Source: Sophora flavescens
Taxonomy: Eukaryota; Streptophyta; Magnoliopsida; Fabales; Fabaceae
Assembly: GCA_030762895.1 (NCBI GenBank)
Contig: CM061062.1
Location: forward strand, 134,461,104 to 134,525,103
DNA length: 64,000 nucleotides
Direction of reading: 5' to 3'
Part shown: one piece after another, positions 43,127 through 56,099 of the stretch
How positions within the stretch are numbered: position 1 is the first letter of the stretch
How the letters are laid out: every line of letters begins with the position of its first letter
The notes under the pieces: generated by a model
Seen by the model: the letters and a program-made list of their open reading frames with translations, nothing else
Databases searched by the model: none
Told to the model about the DNA's origin: nothing
Translations under genes and position numbers: made by a program

Positions 43127-44294
43127 ACAACTTTTGACCCTTTTAGTTAGAAAGTAGATAATATAATCAATGCAACTAAAGAGTTTAAAAGAAGAGAGAT
43201 TAACACAATTATTTATCCTGGTTCACTCTTCAACACAAGGAGTTACGTCCAGTCCTTGGTAGCACCAAGTTTTATCGACTATAACTGATCAGGTTGCAGA
43301 CTCCAAGTATTGTTTTCACACCTAGCCTCTTCAGGCTCCAAGACAAGTATTCTTTGCACATTTAGCCTCTTCAGGCTCACTCAAGTTGGTTTAAGAAGTT
43401 TATTTGTAATAAATACAATCAGACAGACAGTTCTTTCACAAACACTCAGAAAGTGAATTAAATGTAAGCTTAGGAAAGACTATGTAATAACTTCAAATGA
43501 TTGAAGAATACAGATTGAAAGAATGAAGGAATAAATGCGCAGAGTAGTGACTCATTTTAATGCTGTGTATTATCTATATCTTCATTCTGTAATTATAGCC
43601 TTCAAGCATTTAAGATCCATTAGAGACATTCCTTCAAATGTTGGCTTCAAGCAGAACTTCATTAAATGCAATAGAGTCATTCTGGTCAGTCATTAGTGCA
43701 ATAGGAACGTTGATTGTACTCTAACATGAAGGATCATGGCTTTATGCATCGTGCAGTAGCTAAATCAGTGTTATGCATAACCCTTTTGTACTTTGCAGAG
43801 CACATTTCCTTTTTCGTGTAATAACCAAGAGTACTAGGGAATAAAGTATGTTGGAAACATTCTTTAACTGGACTTCATCTCTGATTTCCTAGGTTACTTG
43901 TGAGAATGCTTATGACTTTTCTTGATAAGCGTGAGATTGAGAAAGAGAGAGCTTCAGAGTCTTCTGTATGAGGGGAAAGCGTCCAAAAGCTATTTTCACT
44001 TTGGGTTCTTCATCAAAGAATCACAGACAAGTATAGGAACTTATCAGAAGACACGTTGAAGCATCAATGTAGAAAGTCAATAATCCTAGTCAGCAGACAG
44101 GTTGACTTTTGCTTCTCCAGACAGGTGATCATCTATGTGAGCAGACAAGTGAGAAAGTGATTTCTTATTATTTTGATCTGCACACTAGGTAGACAGGTTA
44201 GCAACCAATACGAAGGTTAATTAAATCATTAACCAATGTTTAGTTTTCATCAAAACTTAGGGAAATGCAAATCAGACATTTTAGAGACTTAACA
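43127..44294 (-). repeat. 3' LTR of minus-strand element K (first copy)
   Basis: In element orientation it starts TGTTAAGTCTCTAAAATG at 44294, directly after a polypurine tract, and runs to about 43127 (...GGGTCAAAAGTTGT). It contains the phrase ATTTATCCTGGTTCA, common in plant Copia-type LTRs. It cuts the Athila-1 LTR. The outer end is not exact and no target duplication was found. Confidence 0.65.
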
Positions 44295-45490
44295 ATCTCC
44301 TCATTTTTGATGATGACAAACATTCAGATGATTTAATGATCCTTAGAAAATATCAACACAAGAAATACTAAGATTCAGACAAGTTGAAATTTTCTTAGTC
44401 ATAAGGGTTGTGCAGACAGGTGCACTATCAGAGTTATGCAAGTGAGATAGGGAAAAAAATACTTAAAGACAAGTGTTCCATTTTAACATGTTTTTACTTT
44501 ATACTAAGACTGATCTAATCATCTTAATCTTTCTTATTCCAATCATCTTAATCTTTACTCTTTACTTACTGCCCCTTTTGTCAACAGTAAAAAGGAATAA
44601 ATAAAGAAGACATAGAAAAGTGAAGAACATATATAAACAAAATTCATTTCAATCATCATAAGCTTTTTAAGTACAACACAGATTTTAAAAACACAAACTA
44701 TCTAGGTTAACTAAACAATAAAAACAGAGCTTCAACTCTTTGTTGTAGCAGCAGTCTAGCATGCCTTTCTTCATTTAGTTGTCTTCTGATTTTGGCTAGC
44801 TGAGCCTGAAGCAGATTGAAGCTATGTAAATCCACTGTCTGAGGAGGGGATGCTTCTATGGTCAGACTAGTTGAAGCAACAGACTGGTCTGAGTACCAGT
44901 GCAAAGCTAAGATTGGGGGTGCCTTGGGAACAAAGAAGGATGATGAAATACGAGGGAAGATGAGTTGATGAAGGGTTCTATAATAAAAGAATGGAAGAAA
45001 AGACAACTTAAACAAAGGTCTGATTCTGACAAAGTCAGTATCAGGACAAGAAAAGACACAAGAAAGTCTATCGGACAGAGACAGACGGGTAATACTTATT
45101 TGTATAGGTGGGGGAAGTGGTTGTTGTGCTAAGATAGAGGGAGGTAGGGGTAACAAGGAATCAATATGACATAATAAGGAGTTTGATACTGTTACTAAAA
45201 GAAAGAAGTACCTAAACCTATTAGGTAACATCACAACAGAGGCAGGATAGTGAGTCCTAGCCAAAGTTATAATGAACAGAACAATAAGGGGATAAAAGAA
45301 AATCTCACTATATGGATCGATGATAGGAGGTGGAGAAGAGGAAAGGACATACAGATTTGAAACACTTGCAGTCATAAGAGATTGCAAATCAGACACAAAA
45401 AGACTAGATGATCTGCCAGCTTGTTCTTTGGGAGTTGAGCCCCTGTGAACAACTGTGTAATGACATATATCAGACACAAAATCAAATGAT
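44295..45490 (-). other. 3' internal part of element K (first copy)
   Basis: In element orientation TGATGAGGAGATTGTTAAG (clean form in copy 2: AAAAAGGGGGAGATTG) marks the polypurine tract before the LTR. Upstream lies the ORF at 44707-45477. The element is cut at 45490 by Athila-2 sequence. The block 44101-45490 is repeated at 60196-61556 with about 5% difference. Confidence 0.7.
44707..45477 (-). pseudogene. 3' ORF of element K, C-terminal part, function unknown
   Basis: 256 codons ending in a charged coiled-coil-like tail (LLQAQLAKIRRQLNEERHAR). The preceding part is rich in Pro, Ser, Leu and Phe. The same frame is open in copy 2 over the same extent (60928-61797), but there a one-base deletion near 60935 removes the tail. 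Frame conservation between copies suggests real coding sequence; I cannot assign a function. The N-terminal part is seen only in copy 2. Confidence 0.45.
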
Positions 45491-45781
45491 GGCTATCATG
45501 GCCTGGGCGTGATCAATTCTGCCTCCACACACTTCTTCTTCTTCTTTTTTTCTATCATGGCCATGATGGCTATCAGGGCCAGGCCATGATCCCCCCTGAC
45601 TTCATTTTTTTCATGCCTTCCTAACCTGAAAATACTTGGCAAAACCATCAATTTGTGATCTTTCTCCTTTAATCTTCTCAAATTATTCAAAAATAAAATT
45701 CAAAAACAAAAAGCAAGGGAAAGAAAGCTTGGGTTGCCTCCCAAGAAGCGCTTATTTTTTGTCGTATGCTTGACCAAAACT
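45491..45781 (-). other. Athila-2 internal fragment joined directly to the LTR
   Basis: Similar in the same orientation to 56105-56345 (shared CTTGGGTTGCCTCCCAAGAA and CAAAACCATCAATTTGTGAT). In element orientation the LTR end and the start of the primer site (AGTTTTGG) run straight into the post-protease tail (TCAAGC...LGRQP context), so everything from primer site to tail is deleted. Confidence 0.65.
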
Positions 45782-48700
45782 TGATAGCGTGAATCCGCAA
45801 GTGTACGGTTTCTTTGTCAAGTAATAAAAAGATCGAACGTAAACCACAGAGACTGTGATCTTGGACAACAATTAATTATTAAATCAATTTAACTAAACAA
45901 TAAAAGATTTGATTTTTGAAATCTGAATCAAGTAGCAAATCAAATTTAAGTTGCAATTAAAACGAAATCAAGAACAAAATAGGAAAGTAAATCAATTTGG
46001 GGTTTTTCAAGTTAAAGAGAAATTTTCAGGAATTGGGTTACCAACAAGACTGCTTATGCTACTAAATTGACTACCCCTATGTTAATTATCAAGATGCTTT
46101 GAAGGTGAATTTATCCTAATATAGTTGATGTTCCCTCTCGAGATACAAGAACCTTGCCCAATTAAACTAACCCATACTCTCATGGTAATTGTATTTAAAT
46201 TGGACCCATTGAGGTTTGTTACAATTCAATGAACCCTCGAAAGACCGCTTCTAACTCTCGTGATTTAAGTCCTAAGTTCAATCCCTATAGATCCAATACC
46301 TAGGTTCACTTATCAGTTCATCCCTAGAATATCTAAGACATGCAAATAAGTACGCTCCAAATTCACAAGTAATTATAACAATAGGAATTAAATCAAAAGA
46401 AAATTGAAATTAACAAAGGGAAAACATCAATTCATAACATAAACCAAGTCTTGGGCATAGCCCCAATTCCTAGAAATAAAAGGACTATTCAAGCATTGCC
46501 ATGTTCATAGCAATCTTGATTAACAAAAGCATAAAAATCCTAAGAGAAGAGAAGAAATTGGAGAAGAAGAGAAATATTATTTTTTGCCAAAGGGTAGCAG
46601 CCAAAGGATGCCTATTTTCGAGCCTAATTGCCCTATTTATAGTGTAGGTTAACATGGATTTGAAGCCATTACAAAATCAGATCAAATGAGCAAATCTTTT
46701 TTTCAGATTTTGCGCGTCACGACCGTGATGCCTGTCACGGCCAGGCCGTGACATGTTTTGACTTGGAGAGCTTGGCACTGGTTGGCCTGTCACGACCGTG
46801 ATGGCCATCACGGTCTAGCCGTGACCAATTCTGACTTTTGCGCTCTTCTTTTTCTTCAGCCCTATGTGTAACACCCCCCATTATGGTATTACTACGTAAC
46901 ACATGCAGAAGTAAATTAAAAAGATAATTTTTTGGTTGCTTTCGGAAAATTGTTTTCTTTTAAGTCATAAAACTGGGGTATAAAATTTTTCTTGAAGGAT
47001 AACTTTGAAATCCATAATACATACATTTAAAACGTAAAATCACATTCGTAACCAAGTTACCATGACATACAACATTTCTCTAAGTTTCCATTTTCGAAAT
47101 AAAAAAGTTTACACTACAGATGGACATATATAACACTACATTCACCGACCTCTTTAGATATACAACCCAACTCAGACTCCTAAGCTGGTCATTCTATCAA
47201 ATATTCATTGGAGAGACCCCCCAATCAAAATACTTTCCCAACCTCTAATGCTAGGTCTTCAAGTGAATTAGAAAGGTTCCTCTGCAACATCGGTACTAGA
47301 GTACCAAGGTACTACAGCAAAACCCGAAGAGACCTGATATAGCTGTAAGAGTGAGACACCGACAAATGGATATATATTACGACAACCATACACATGATAC
47401 ATATAACACCTTGGCATATTAACATTTTAAACATTACTCATAGGTAAACAACAAGTATTATTTCAGTGGGTCTCATACCCGAATCAATCAATTTTATAAA
47501 GATAATGCATGACACTTCAATCATCAGGCTCTAGTCTTAATCTCATGAGATACCATCACCATTTTATCATTAAGAAAGAAAGAGTTGATCAAGCTCATAG
47601 GCCACGTTTGGAAAGTTGTCTCCGTCACCTCATGTACCCGGATCAACACCATCATGAATCCCTTATAATGGCCATTCGGATGTATACATCATCAAATACC
47701 ACATCTTAAGCGGGTATTCGATAACTCAAGCATGTCTGCCAAGGGGGAAATGCATATGAATAAAAGACTTTTCATTATCGAGACTTTTCTTTATGTTCAC
47801 TCTTTTTTGTTGTCGAAGCCCAAGGCTAACGACTATTCACAATTTTCATTACTTGAAAATCAATAACACATGACACACAGTCCGAGTGCTCAATCACAAC
47901 ACCTTAGACCGATGCTGCAGTCCAAGGTTGTGGTCGTAGAAACAATTATAATTTTATCCATGTTTTATTTCAACATGATAAGGACTCCTAGATCATAGCA
48001 ACGAAATTAGGACACACAGTCCTCAATTCCAAAATTAGGACTCATAGCCCATAATATCACGATTAGGACCCTTGGTCCATAATTCTTGACACGGATCCCA
48101 GATCACGTGCATAAACTGAATGCTAGAGGCGACGTCTCGCGAACTAGTATTCCCTCTGACATGTGATTACTTTTTGCTTAGTGAAAATCAAAACCAAAAC
48201 AAAACCTCGGTCACTTTTCCAAGTAACCGAAACATTTCTAAATCATTTAGGAGAAAATATTTTCCTTTACAAAGTATTTTATAAAGCATTTGGGAATTTG
48301 TTTGCTTTTGAAATCCTTGATGGAATAAAGTCAAATATTTTCAAAGGGATTTTTCCTTCATGAAACACATAGTTCGAAAATGGTTTCCTCTCGTACAAAC
48401 TTTGGATCATAAAAAGGTAGTTTCTATTGACTTAAAAACACTTCAACGTTTCTTTTCAAAACAAGAATCTCATTCTCTTGAAGTAAGCGTTTTAAACAAG
48501 GAACTTTTATAAATGAAACCAATACTTTCAAAGTTCTATTCAAGGCTTATTAAGACTTTTAATCCTTATAATCATTGTGCACAGACTCAAGCCCGGCTTC
48601 TCAAACTTCAATCAACAATAATATTTTCTCAACAATAATATCACAGTTAACGACAGTTCAACACATGTATACAACTCACAATACTTTAAGGCAAGTAATA

Positions 48701-51238
48701 ATCAACTTCAAGTAACAATAACAATAATTCAAGTAAAGAAGCCATTCAAGTATTTTCTCCACATCATAATAATATTCAAATCACTCAAGTAAACACATAC
48801 ACACGTGCATATAGTCATTGAATATCCCTAGGCAATCCCCTCCTACCTTCGATGAAATTAAGGAGATTAGATGCTCGAAGAGGTATACCATGAACGTCCT
48901 CGTTTCCTCCGCGATGGAAGTCTAAGGTTATGAACACAAAATCACAAGTTAAAATCAAACAAGAACACTAAACCACAAGGTATAGGTTCTGCCAAGACTA
49001 GTTCTTAGGGTTAGAGATTCCTGAAAATTATACAACTCATGGATTTATGATCCTTAAGTGTTAGGAGTTCATAAACAATGATCATTTAACAAAGTTGAAT
49101 TAAAATCCCACTAAGTTATAAACTTAGGGCATTCGGCCAAGGCTAGTAAAATAGGCTAGCATTCACTAAACTTTCCAATCTCTTAGGTTTAGCATCCATA
49201 TGTATTAAGGAGCTCCAAACCATGATCATTTCGGAAAAATAAGAACAAAGTATCCTAGGTCCATAACCTTCTAGGTTCGGCCTTCATAGGATTTATAGGC
49301 TAGAATTCTTTAAACCTTCCAATCTCTTAGACTTAGCATCCTAATATCTTATGGAGCTCAAGTCCATGATCAACTTGGAAAAATAATGGAAACTTAAACT
49401 TTCCAATCTCTTAGACTTAGCATCCAAATATCTTACGGAGCTCAAGCCCATGATCATCTTGGAAACAATGGAAACTTAAACATTCCAATCTCTTAGACTT
49501 GGCATCCAAATATATTATGGAGATCAAGTCCATGATCATCTTGGAAAAATGAAAGTAATATATCCTAGTTTTAATAACATAGAATAAACAAGTTAGAAAT
49601 CCTTAAACTTTCCAATCTCTTAGACTTAGCATCCAAATATCTTATGGAGCTCAAGTCCATGATCATTTTGGAAAAATAAAAACTCAAACATCCTAGCACC
49701 TAAACACTAAGTTTCGACCATCATAGGATGATGAGGAAAATATTCTTTGTTTAACAATAACTCTTAGGTTTAGAATCACAAGGTATTAAGAGTTCTAAAT
49801 CCATGATCAATACTTGGAAAGCTGAAACATAGTATCCTAGGCCTACTTATTCATATTTTTCGGTCATCGTAGGAACAAGCTATCAAAACTTCTATGATTT
49901 ATAGATTCAAGATCAAGGGGTAGTTAGAAACTCAAATACATGATCATATTCCAAAAGTTGAAACAAAAACTTCCTAGGTCACAAATGCAAGCATCCGGCC
50001 TTCATTGGAAGAGATGGACAGAGATTTTTGTTTTACACAACCTCTTAGTATGTGAAAATATAAGTTAATACAAGACTATAGAAAGTGGTTTTAACTCAAA
50101 AGGAGTTTTCTACCATTTTAGAGAGATTTTAGATGTTTAAAGCATATAAAGAACACATAAAGTAAACTAAAAAATAAAATATGAAACTTGAAAAAAGATT
50201 CATATGAAAGAATGACTCTTAGTATAAGGAAGAACTTTAATGAAGAACTCAAGTAGAAAAGATGAATAAAAACTAAAGCTTTAAGAGCTTGAACTTTTAA
50301 AAGAAACGAAAACGATGAAGGTTTAATGGAGTTTGAAGAAGGAAGATGATGAAGTGAAAATGAAAGGGATATATATAGAGAAAGTGAGGGAGCTCACGAC
50401 CAAGGGGAGTGAGGGAGGGCTTGTTGAGCAAACTTTGTGGTTTAATGCTTGATTGGATGGAAGAAGAGAGAGAAATGACTTTTGGATTAAAATAGTATTA
50501 TAATTTGAAAAGTGTGATGATTACACTTTTAGAGTGTGAAATAGTCTCTTTCGTCATGTCTCCTCACTTCTTTTATGGTCCCTAATCTGCTCCATTTCGT
50601 ACCCGGTTGCATTTCCGATCGTAATTCTTCCGACGTTTTCGCCCGAATAAAATATTATATTTTATTTTTGAATGAAAATTTTCAAAATAACCAAATTTGA
50701 AGGAAACATAATAAAAACACTAATTGTCTCATTCACAGGTCAAAATTAGGTTTTATGCACAGTAAACTTGTACTGGCAGTAAAAACGCAGACGGGCTTTC
50801 GTCTGAATTTTCAACCGAAATTTTTACCGTAACTTCATATGATATAAACAACACTAGAAAATGATTTGTTTTAATTAAAATCATACTCTGAGTTTAAGCT
50901 AAAATAAACACATTTAAATATATATGTATACTGCTACAGAAAGCATAGGAAAAACATGGTGTTACACTACGCAATCATGGCCGTGATACTTGTCACCCCC
51001 AGGCCGTGATGGTGTCTGTTTGGCTCACTTTTCCTGTTTTTCAAGCTCCGTCTTCATGCAAACTCCAAATTAACTGGCCTTGAGCAATTTAATCATTAAT
51101 TCCTGCACATAAACACCACAGAACCACCTTACCCATTCCAAAGGGAAAAACTAACAAATATAAAAATAAAAATGCCTAATCTACATGACAATGCATGCAA
51201 AATGATAAAGAAATATGAGGTGAAATCACACTCGTAAA
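45782..51238 (-). repeat. Athila-2 LTR, left arm, interrupted by a solo LTR
   Basis: Starts (element orientation) near 51238 and ends ...GCTATCA at 45782. Without the insertion 46867-50966 and one duplicate it is about 1.35 kb, the same size as the intact LTR at 58857-60195. It contains several near-palindromes of TCACGACCGTGA type (46716-46826). Confidence 0.85.
46867..50966 (-). mobile_element. Solo LTR (4.10 kb), Tekay-like family, TSD CTATG/CTACG
   Basis: TGTAACACCCCCCATTATGG ... AACATGGTGTTACA, flanked by CTATG (46862-46866) and CTACG (50967-50971). The intact Athila-2 LTR reads CCTATGCGATCATG at this place, confirming the target site and showing one later mutation. The array of about 140-bp units is at 49150-49830. 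No internal region is present. Confidence 0.92.
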
Positions 51239-52921
51239 ACTACTCCAAGCTTAAGATTTTACTTGTCCTCAAGCAATAACCAAGGCCAGAAAAGATAAAC
51301 AATTTGAGCATGGACAGTGAACCAAGAACCCGAGTAACAAATCCAAGTAACGGGCATATCCAAATAAGTAACCAAGAGACAATCAATTTCAAGTCCAATT
51401 AGAAGCTTAGGTTCCCTAAATTCATGCCTCACTAATTCGGGCACTCTTCTCACCTCACTCAAGTGTTTAAGGACGTATGACTATTCACTCAATATCCTCA
51501 AGGAAGGTATCCTACCATAAGCTTAACTATTAACCAAATCTCTACTTTGTTAATGAAAACACATAAGAATCAAGAGGTCTTTTATTTTGGTTGTAATGGG
51601 GCCATGAGATTAATCGTTAGGTGGGGAAACCAAGAAAATGAAAATTCAAGAAGGCTAACAAAATATAAAACAATGCAAAGCATTACAACCTTCTAAAATA
51701 CCTTTTTGGGCTTTAATTCACTTTTCCACCTTTTTGGGTTCAAAAATTCACTGTCTCAATTTATTTGGCACAAAGTTCTCACAAGCCAAATAAATTGAGA
51801 AAGTGAATTTTTGAACCCAATTTTTTCTGTATTCTTGTGATAGGCTAAAAATAAAAATGGTTGGGATGATCTTTTGATAGTTGATAATTAGCATGTGGTT
51901 CCTTGGATTTGTGTTTCTCATTAATTTCAAACTACTAAATGTGAGATTTTTGAGCCTAAAAGGGGTACTCACTAAAGTTACCCCATTCTTTGTGATCGAG
52001 TGTTTTATTCCTCATGGATTGTATTCTCTAGAACTTGACTTGAAACCGTTGTGAAACTTAGAAATTTTTGAAAACATATTTGAAAATGATTGAGGCACTA
52101 GGTATTTTTCTGGCCTTCTGAGCTTTGACTGGTTAAATGCTACCCCTCAGTTACCCAATTTTGAGCCTAATAGAATAAAATGATTTTCTTGGTACCTTGA
52201 TTGATTCAGATGAATGATGCTTGGTATAACACCTTTTAAAGTATTGCAAAAAAGGGCAAAAAGGTGGTTTGAAAAGTTGTGGGATGAAAAAGTTAGAAAA
52301 ATAGATAAATATCTCAAGTTGGAAATCTCCCCTTCTACAATTTGAAAAATAAAATAAGATAAAATAAACAAAAAAATGGAGAAGGGGATGAGAAAAAAAA
52401 AAGAAAGAGAGAAAGAAAGAAAGAAAGGTGGAAAAGTGAATTAAAGCCCAAAAAGGTATTTTGGAAGGTTGTAATGCTTTGTATTGTTTTATATTTTGTT
52501 AGCCTTCTTGAATTTTCCCTTTCTTGGTTTCCCCACCTAACAATTAATCCAATGACCCCATTACAACCAAAATAAAAGACCTCTTGATTCTTATGTGTTT
52601 TCATTAATAAAGTAGAGATTTGGTTAATAGTCAAGCTTATGGTAGGATACCTTCCTTGAGGAAATTGAGTGAATTGTCATATGTCATTAAAAAACTTGAG
52701 TGAGGTGAGAAGAGTGCCCGAATTAGTGAGAGACATGAATTTAGGGAACCTAAGCTTCTAACTGGACTTGAAATTGATTGCCTCTTGGTTACTTATTGGA
52801 TGTGCCTGTTACTTGGATTTGTTACTCGGGTTCTTGGTTCACTGTCTATGCTCTAACTATTTATCTTGTCTGGCCTTAGTGATTACTTGAGGACAAGCAA
52901 AATCTTAAGCTTAAGGTAGTT
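51239..52921. repeat. Inverted 3' spacers of Athila-2 meeting at a hairpin
   Basis: 51239-51735 is the reverse complement of about 52430-52921, with polypurine approach sequences at both outer ends (51240-51272 and 52890-52921). 51736-51769 pairs with 51785-51818 (34-bp arms, one mismatch, 15-bp loop). The unpaired part 51819-52430 is 3' spacer in plus orientation only, with a GAAA-rich run at 52391-52428. Confidence 0.88.
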
Positions 52922-53583
52922 TGATGAGTGTGATTTCACCTCATATTTCCTTGTCATTTTGCATGCATTTTCATGTAATTTAGGCATTTTTAATTTGAAA
53001 TTTGTTAGTTTTTACCTTGGAACGGGTAAGGTGGTTTTGTGGTGTGTGTGTGCAGGAATTGATGATTAAATTTCCCAAGACCAGTTGTGTTAGAGTTTGC
53101 ATGAAGACTTGCTTGAAAAACAAGAAAATTGAGCCAAACAGAGCACATCACGGCCTGAGGGTGACAAGCATCACGACCGTGATCGCATAGGCTGAAGAGA
53201 ATGAAGATTTCAAATGTCAGAACATGTCACGGCCAGGTCGTGATGGCCATCACGGCCGTGACAAGAAATCCAGCCCAAAAGTCAGAATTGGTCACGGCCG
53301 TGACGCATAAAATCTGAAAAAAAAAGAGATTTGCTGATTTGATTTGATTTTGTAGTGGCTTCAAATCCAAGTTAACCTACACTATAAATAGGGCAATTAG
53401 TCTCGAAAATAGGCATCCTTTGGCTGCTAACCTTTGGCAAAAATTAGGATTTCTCTTCTTCTCCAATTTCTTCTCTTCTCTTAGGATTTTAATGCTTTTG
53501 TTATTCAAGATTGCTATGAACATGTCAATGCATGAGTAGTCATTTTATTTCTAGGAATTGGGGCTATGGTCAAGACTTGTTTT

Positions 53584-55449
53584 TGTTGTCTTGGCTTCAA
53601 CGACTCAAGAGGGGGGGGGGGGTGAATTGAGTCTTCTTAAAATATTTCCCTCTTAAAAACATTTCACAAAACTTTTCAAATCAGAGTTACCTCAGGATCT
53701 TTTACAAAAACAATGGAGAGTTTATATAAAATCTTGAATTGGAAGATGATGAAGATAAGAAAGATTAATTACAGAATAGGTTCAGTTCAAAACTCAATAA
53801 TAACAAAATGCAGAAACTGATTAAGCCTTTAAAGATTAAGAACAAGTTATGCAAGTTTCAGATACAAGCATTAATAATCAAGAAGAAACTTGCAGGTTTC
53901 AGTTTCAATGATTAGTTCAGTTTCAGCAATCAAGAATGATTTTGATCAACTCAGTTTTGAACACAGATAATGACAGACTTGATTACAATCAGACTCAGGT
54001 TTCAATATAGTTTATACAAATCAAGAACATAACTTATATTGAACTTTAAACATCAAAATCATAGGTTCTTGAACATAAACTGAAAGTAAAGGAGTTTGAG
54101 TTTAGAGATACCACACAACTAGATTTATCCTGGTTCAGTCACCACCACTGTGACCTACATCTAGTCCCCACTCCACCTATGAGTTTTCACACACTAACGC
54201 AACAAGCTTTAGCCAGGTATCTTGAAAAACCTTTACACACATAGCACTCCTTCACCTCGAGATACCACACTCTTGTGAAGAACCTCAACGTTCTTCCTTA
54301 GGGATACCTCACCCTAATCACTCAGAGAGACTCCCTCTCTCTCTACAATCAAATAAAGCAAAAAATTGATTCATAACTCTCAATAGTTAGATAAAAAAAT
54401 TGAAGCACTTATGAGAATGAAACACTCTTTTCATAATAAGCTAAATGAAGATGATGAATGATTTTCACAATTGATTTCTGAAATCGATTTCGTAAAACTG
54501 TGATATATTATTGTTGCAATCTTATTGAAAAGTGTTCCTTTGATCCCTCTTTATATAGAAAACAAGTTATAGTCGTTTGGATCAATCAAAACAGATTTGA
54601 GTATGATAACATAATCTGTTTTCTTGATTCTGGTTCTTGAAATAAGATTTTACATCGATTCTTATAGAATTCGCGTCCATCTATCCACGTCAGCAGATGG
54701 AAGTACTAAAACACAAAGTAATTGGACGAGCTTCTCATTAAGGACTTAGCAAGTTCAAAGACTTTTGTGGACGAGAGCTTCTGTCACTTGTGTGGACGAG
54801 TATTTCTGTCACTTTAGTGGATGAGCACTTTTGTCTCTTTAGTGGACGAGCGCTTGTATCACTTTAGTGGACGAGCACTTCTGTCACTTTAGTGGACAAG
54901 CGCTTCTGTCACTTTAGTGGATGAGCGCTTGTATCACTTTAGTGGACGAGTGCTTCTGTCACTTTAGTGGACGAGCACTTCTGTCACTTTATTGGACGAG
55001 CACTTGTATCACTTGTCTTGGACGAACGCTTCTATCACTTGTCTTGGACGAGCACTTATATTACTTGTGTTGGACGAGTGCTTCTACCACTTGTGTTGGG
55101 CGAGCAGAATTAAAATCTTGTTCTTATTTCCAAAAAATCATTTTCATTAACGAAAACTTATTCCTTTTAATGAAGGTTTTGATTTTGTTCATGCATCTTT
55201 TCAAATGATCTATTTTGTGAATAAGAGATTTCATCTCTTACAAATCATCTAAGACTTAAATCTAATTTCTCCTTTAAGCTATTGTCTTGATGATTCCTTA
55301 ATCTTTGTCTTTGCTCTTTGATTCCTCCATGTAGCTCTTTTGATTTGTTCAAGTTCTTCATTGAATATTCTTTTAATTGCTCACTATACTTGTTGATCAC
55401 TGCTTGATACATGTCTTTGCAATTTGACACTAAAACACTTGCATACACA
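53584..55449. mobile_element. Copia-type LTR-like insertion with minisatellite
   Basis: Interrupts the Athila-2 LTR between GACTTGTTTT and ATGTATT, which are adjacent in the copy at 59490. It starts TGTTGTCTTGGCTTC, has a run of 12 G at 53611-53622, contains TTTATCCTGGTTCAG (typical of plant Copia LTRs) and ends ...GCATACACA. No internal region is present, so a solo LTR is most likely. Exact borders and target duplication are unclear. Confidence 0.55.
54768..55107. repeat. Minisatellite, about 13 units of 25-26 bp
   Basis: Units of the form TGGACGAGCACTTCTGTCACTTTAG lie head to tail. The last five have a slightly longer CTTGTCT/CTTGTGT ending. Units are adjacent without spacers, so this is not a CRISPR array. 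Confidence 0.95.
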
Positions 55450-56099
55450 TTAAAATGTATTTTTCATAGATGTTTTCCCTTTGTTAATTTCGATTTGCTT
55501 TTGATTTAATTCCTATTGTTATAATTACTTGTGAATTTGGTGCACACTTATTTGCATGTCTTAGATATTCTAGGGATGAACTGAGAAGTGAACCTAGGTA
55601 TTGGATCTATTAGGATTGAACTTAGGACTTAAATCACGAGAGTTAGAAGTGGTCCTTCGAGGGTTCATTGAATTGTGACAAACCTCAATGGGTCCAATTT
55701 AAATACAATTACCACGAGAGTAAGGGTTGGTTAAATTGGGCACGGTTCTTGTATATCGAGAGGGAACATTAACTATATTAGGAAAAATTCACCTTCAAAG
55801 CATCTTGATAATTAACATAGGCGTAGTCAATTGAGTAGCATAAGCAATCTCGTTGGTAACCCAATTCTTGGAATCTCTTTTAATTTGAAAAACCACTCAT
55901 TTGATTTGCTTTGCGATTCTGTTTGATTGCGTTTTAAATATTTGATTTGTTAGTTGATTCTAATTTCAAAAACCAAATCTTTTTCTTGTTTAGTTTAATT
56001 AATTTAATAATTAATTGTTGTTTAAGATCATGGTCTCTGTGGGTTCGATCTTTTTATTACTTGACGACGAAGCCGTTCACTTGCGGATTCATGCTATCA

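Larger units (their letters stand above)
52922..56099 (+). repeat. Athila-2 LTR, right arm, interrupted by a Copia-type LTR
   Basis: TGATGAGTGTGATTTCACC at 52922 to ATGCTATCA at 56099. Without 53584-55449 it is about 1.3 kb and matches 58857-60195 in inverse orientation. It is followed by AGTTTT, a remnant of the primer-site lead, then by post-protease tail sequence. Confidence 0.87.

Noticed and set aside
54768..55107. Possible CRISPR-like array
   Set aside because: Units are contiguous, without spacers, in a plant retrotransposon LTR; it is a minisatellite.
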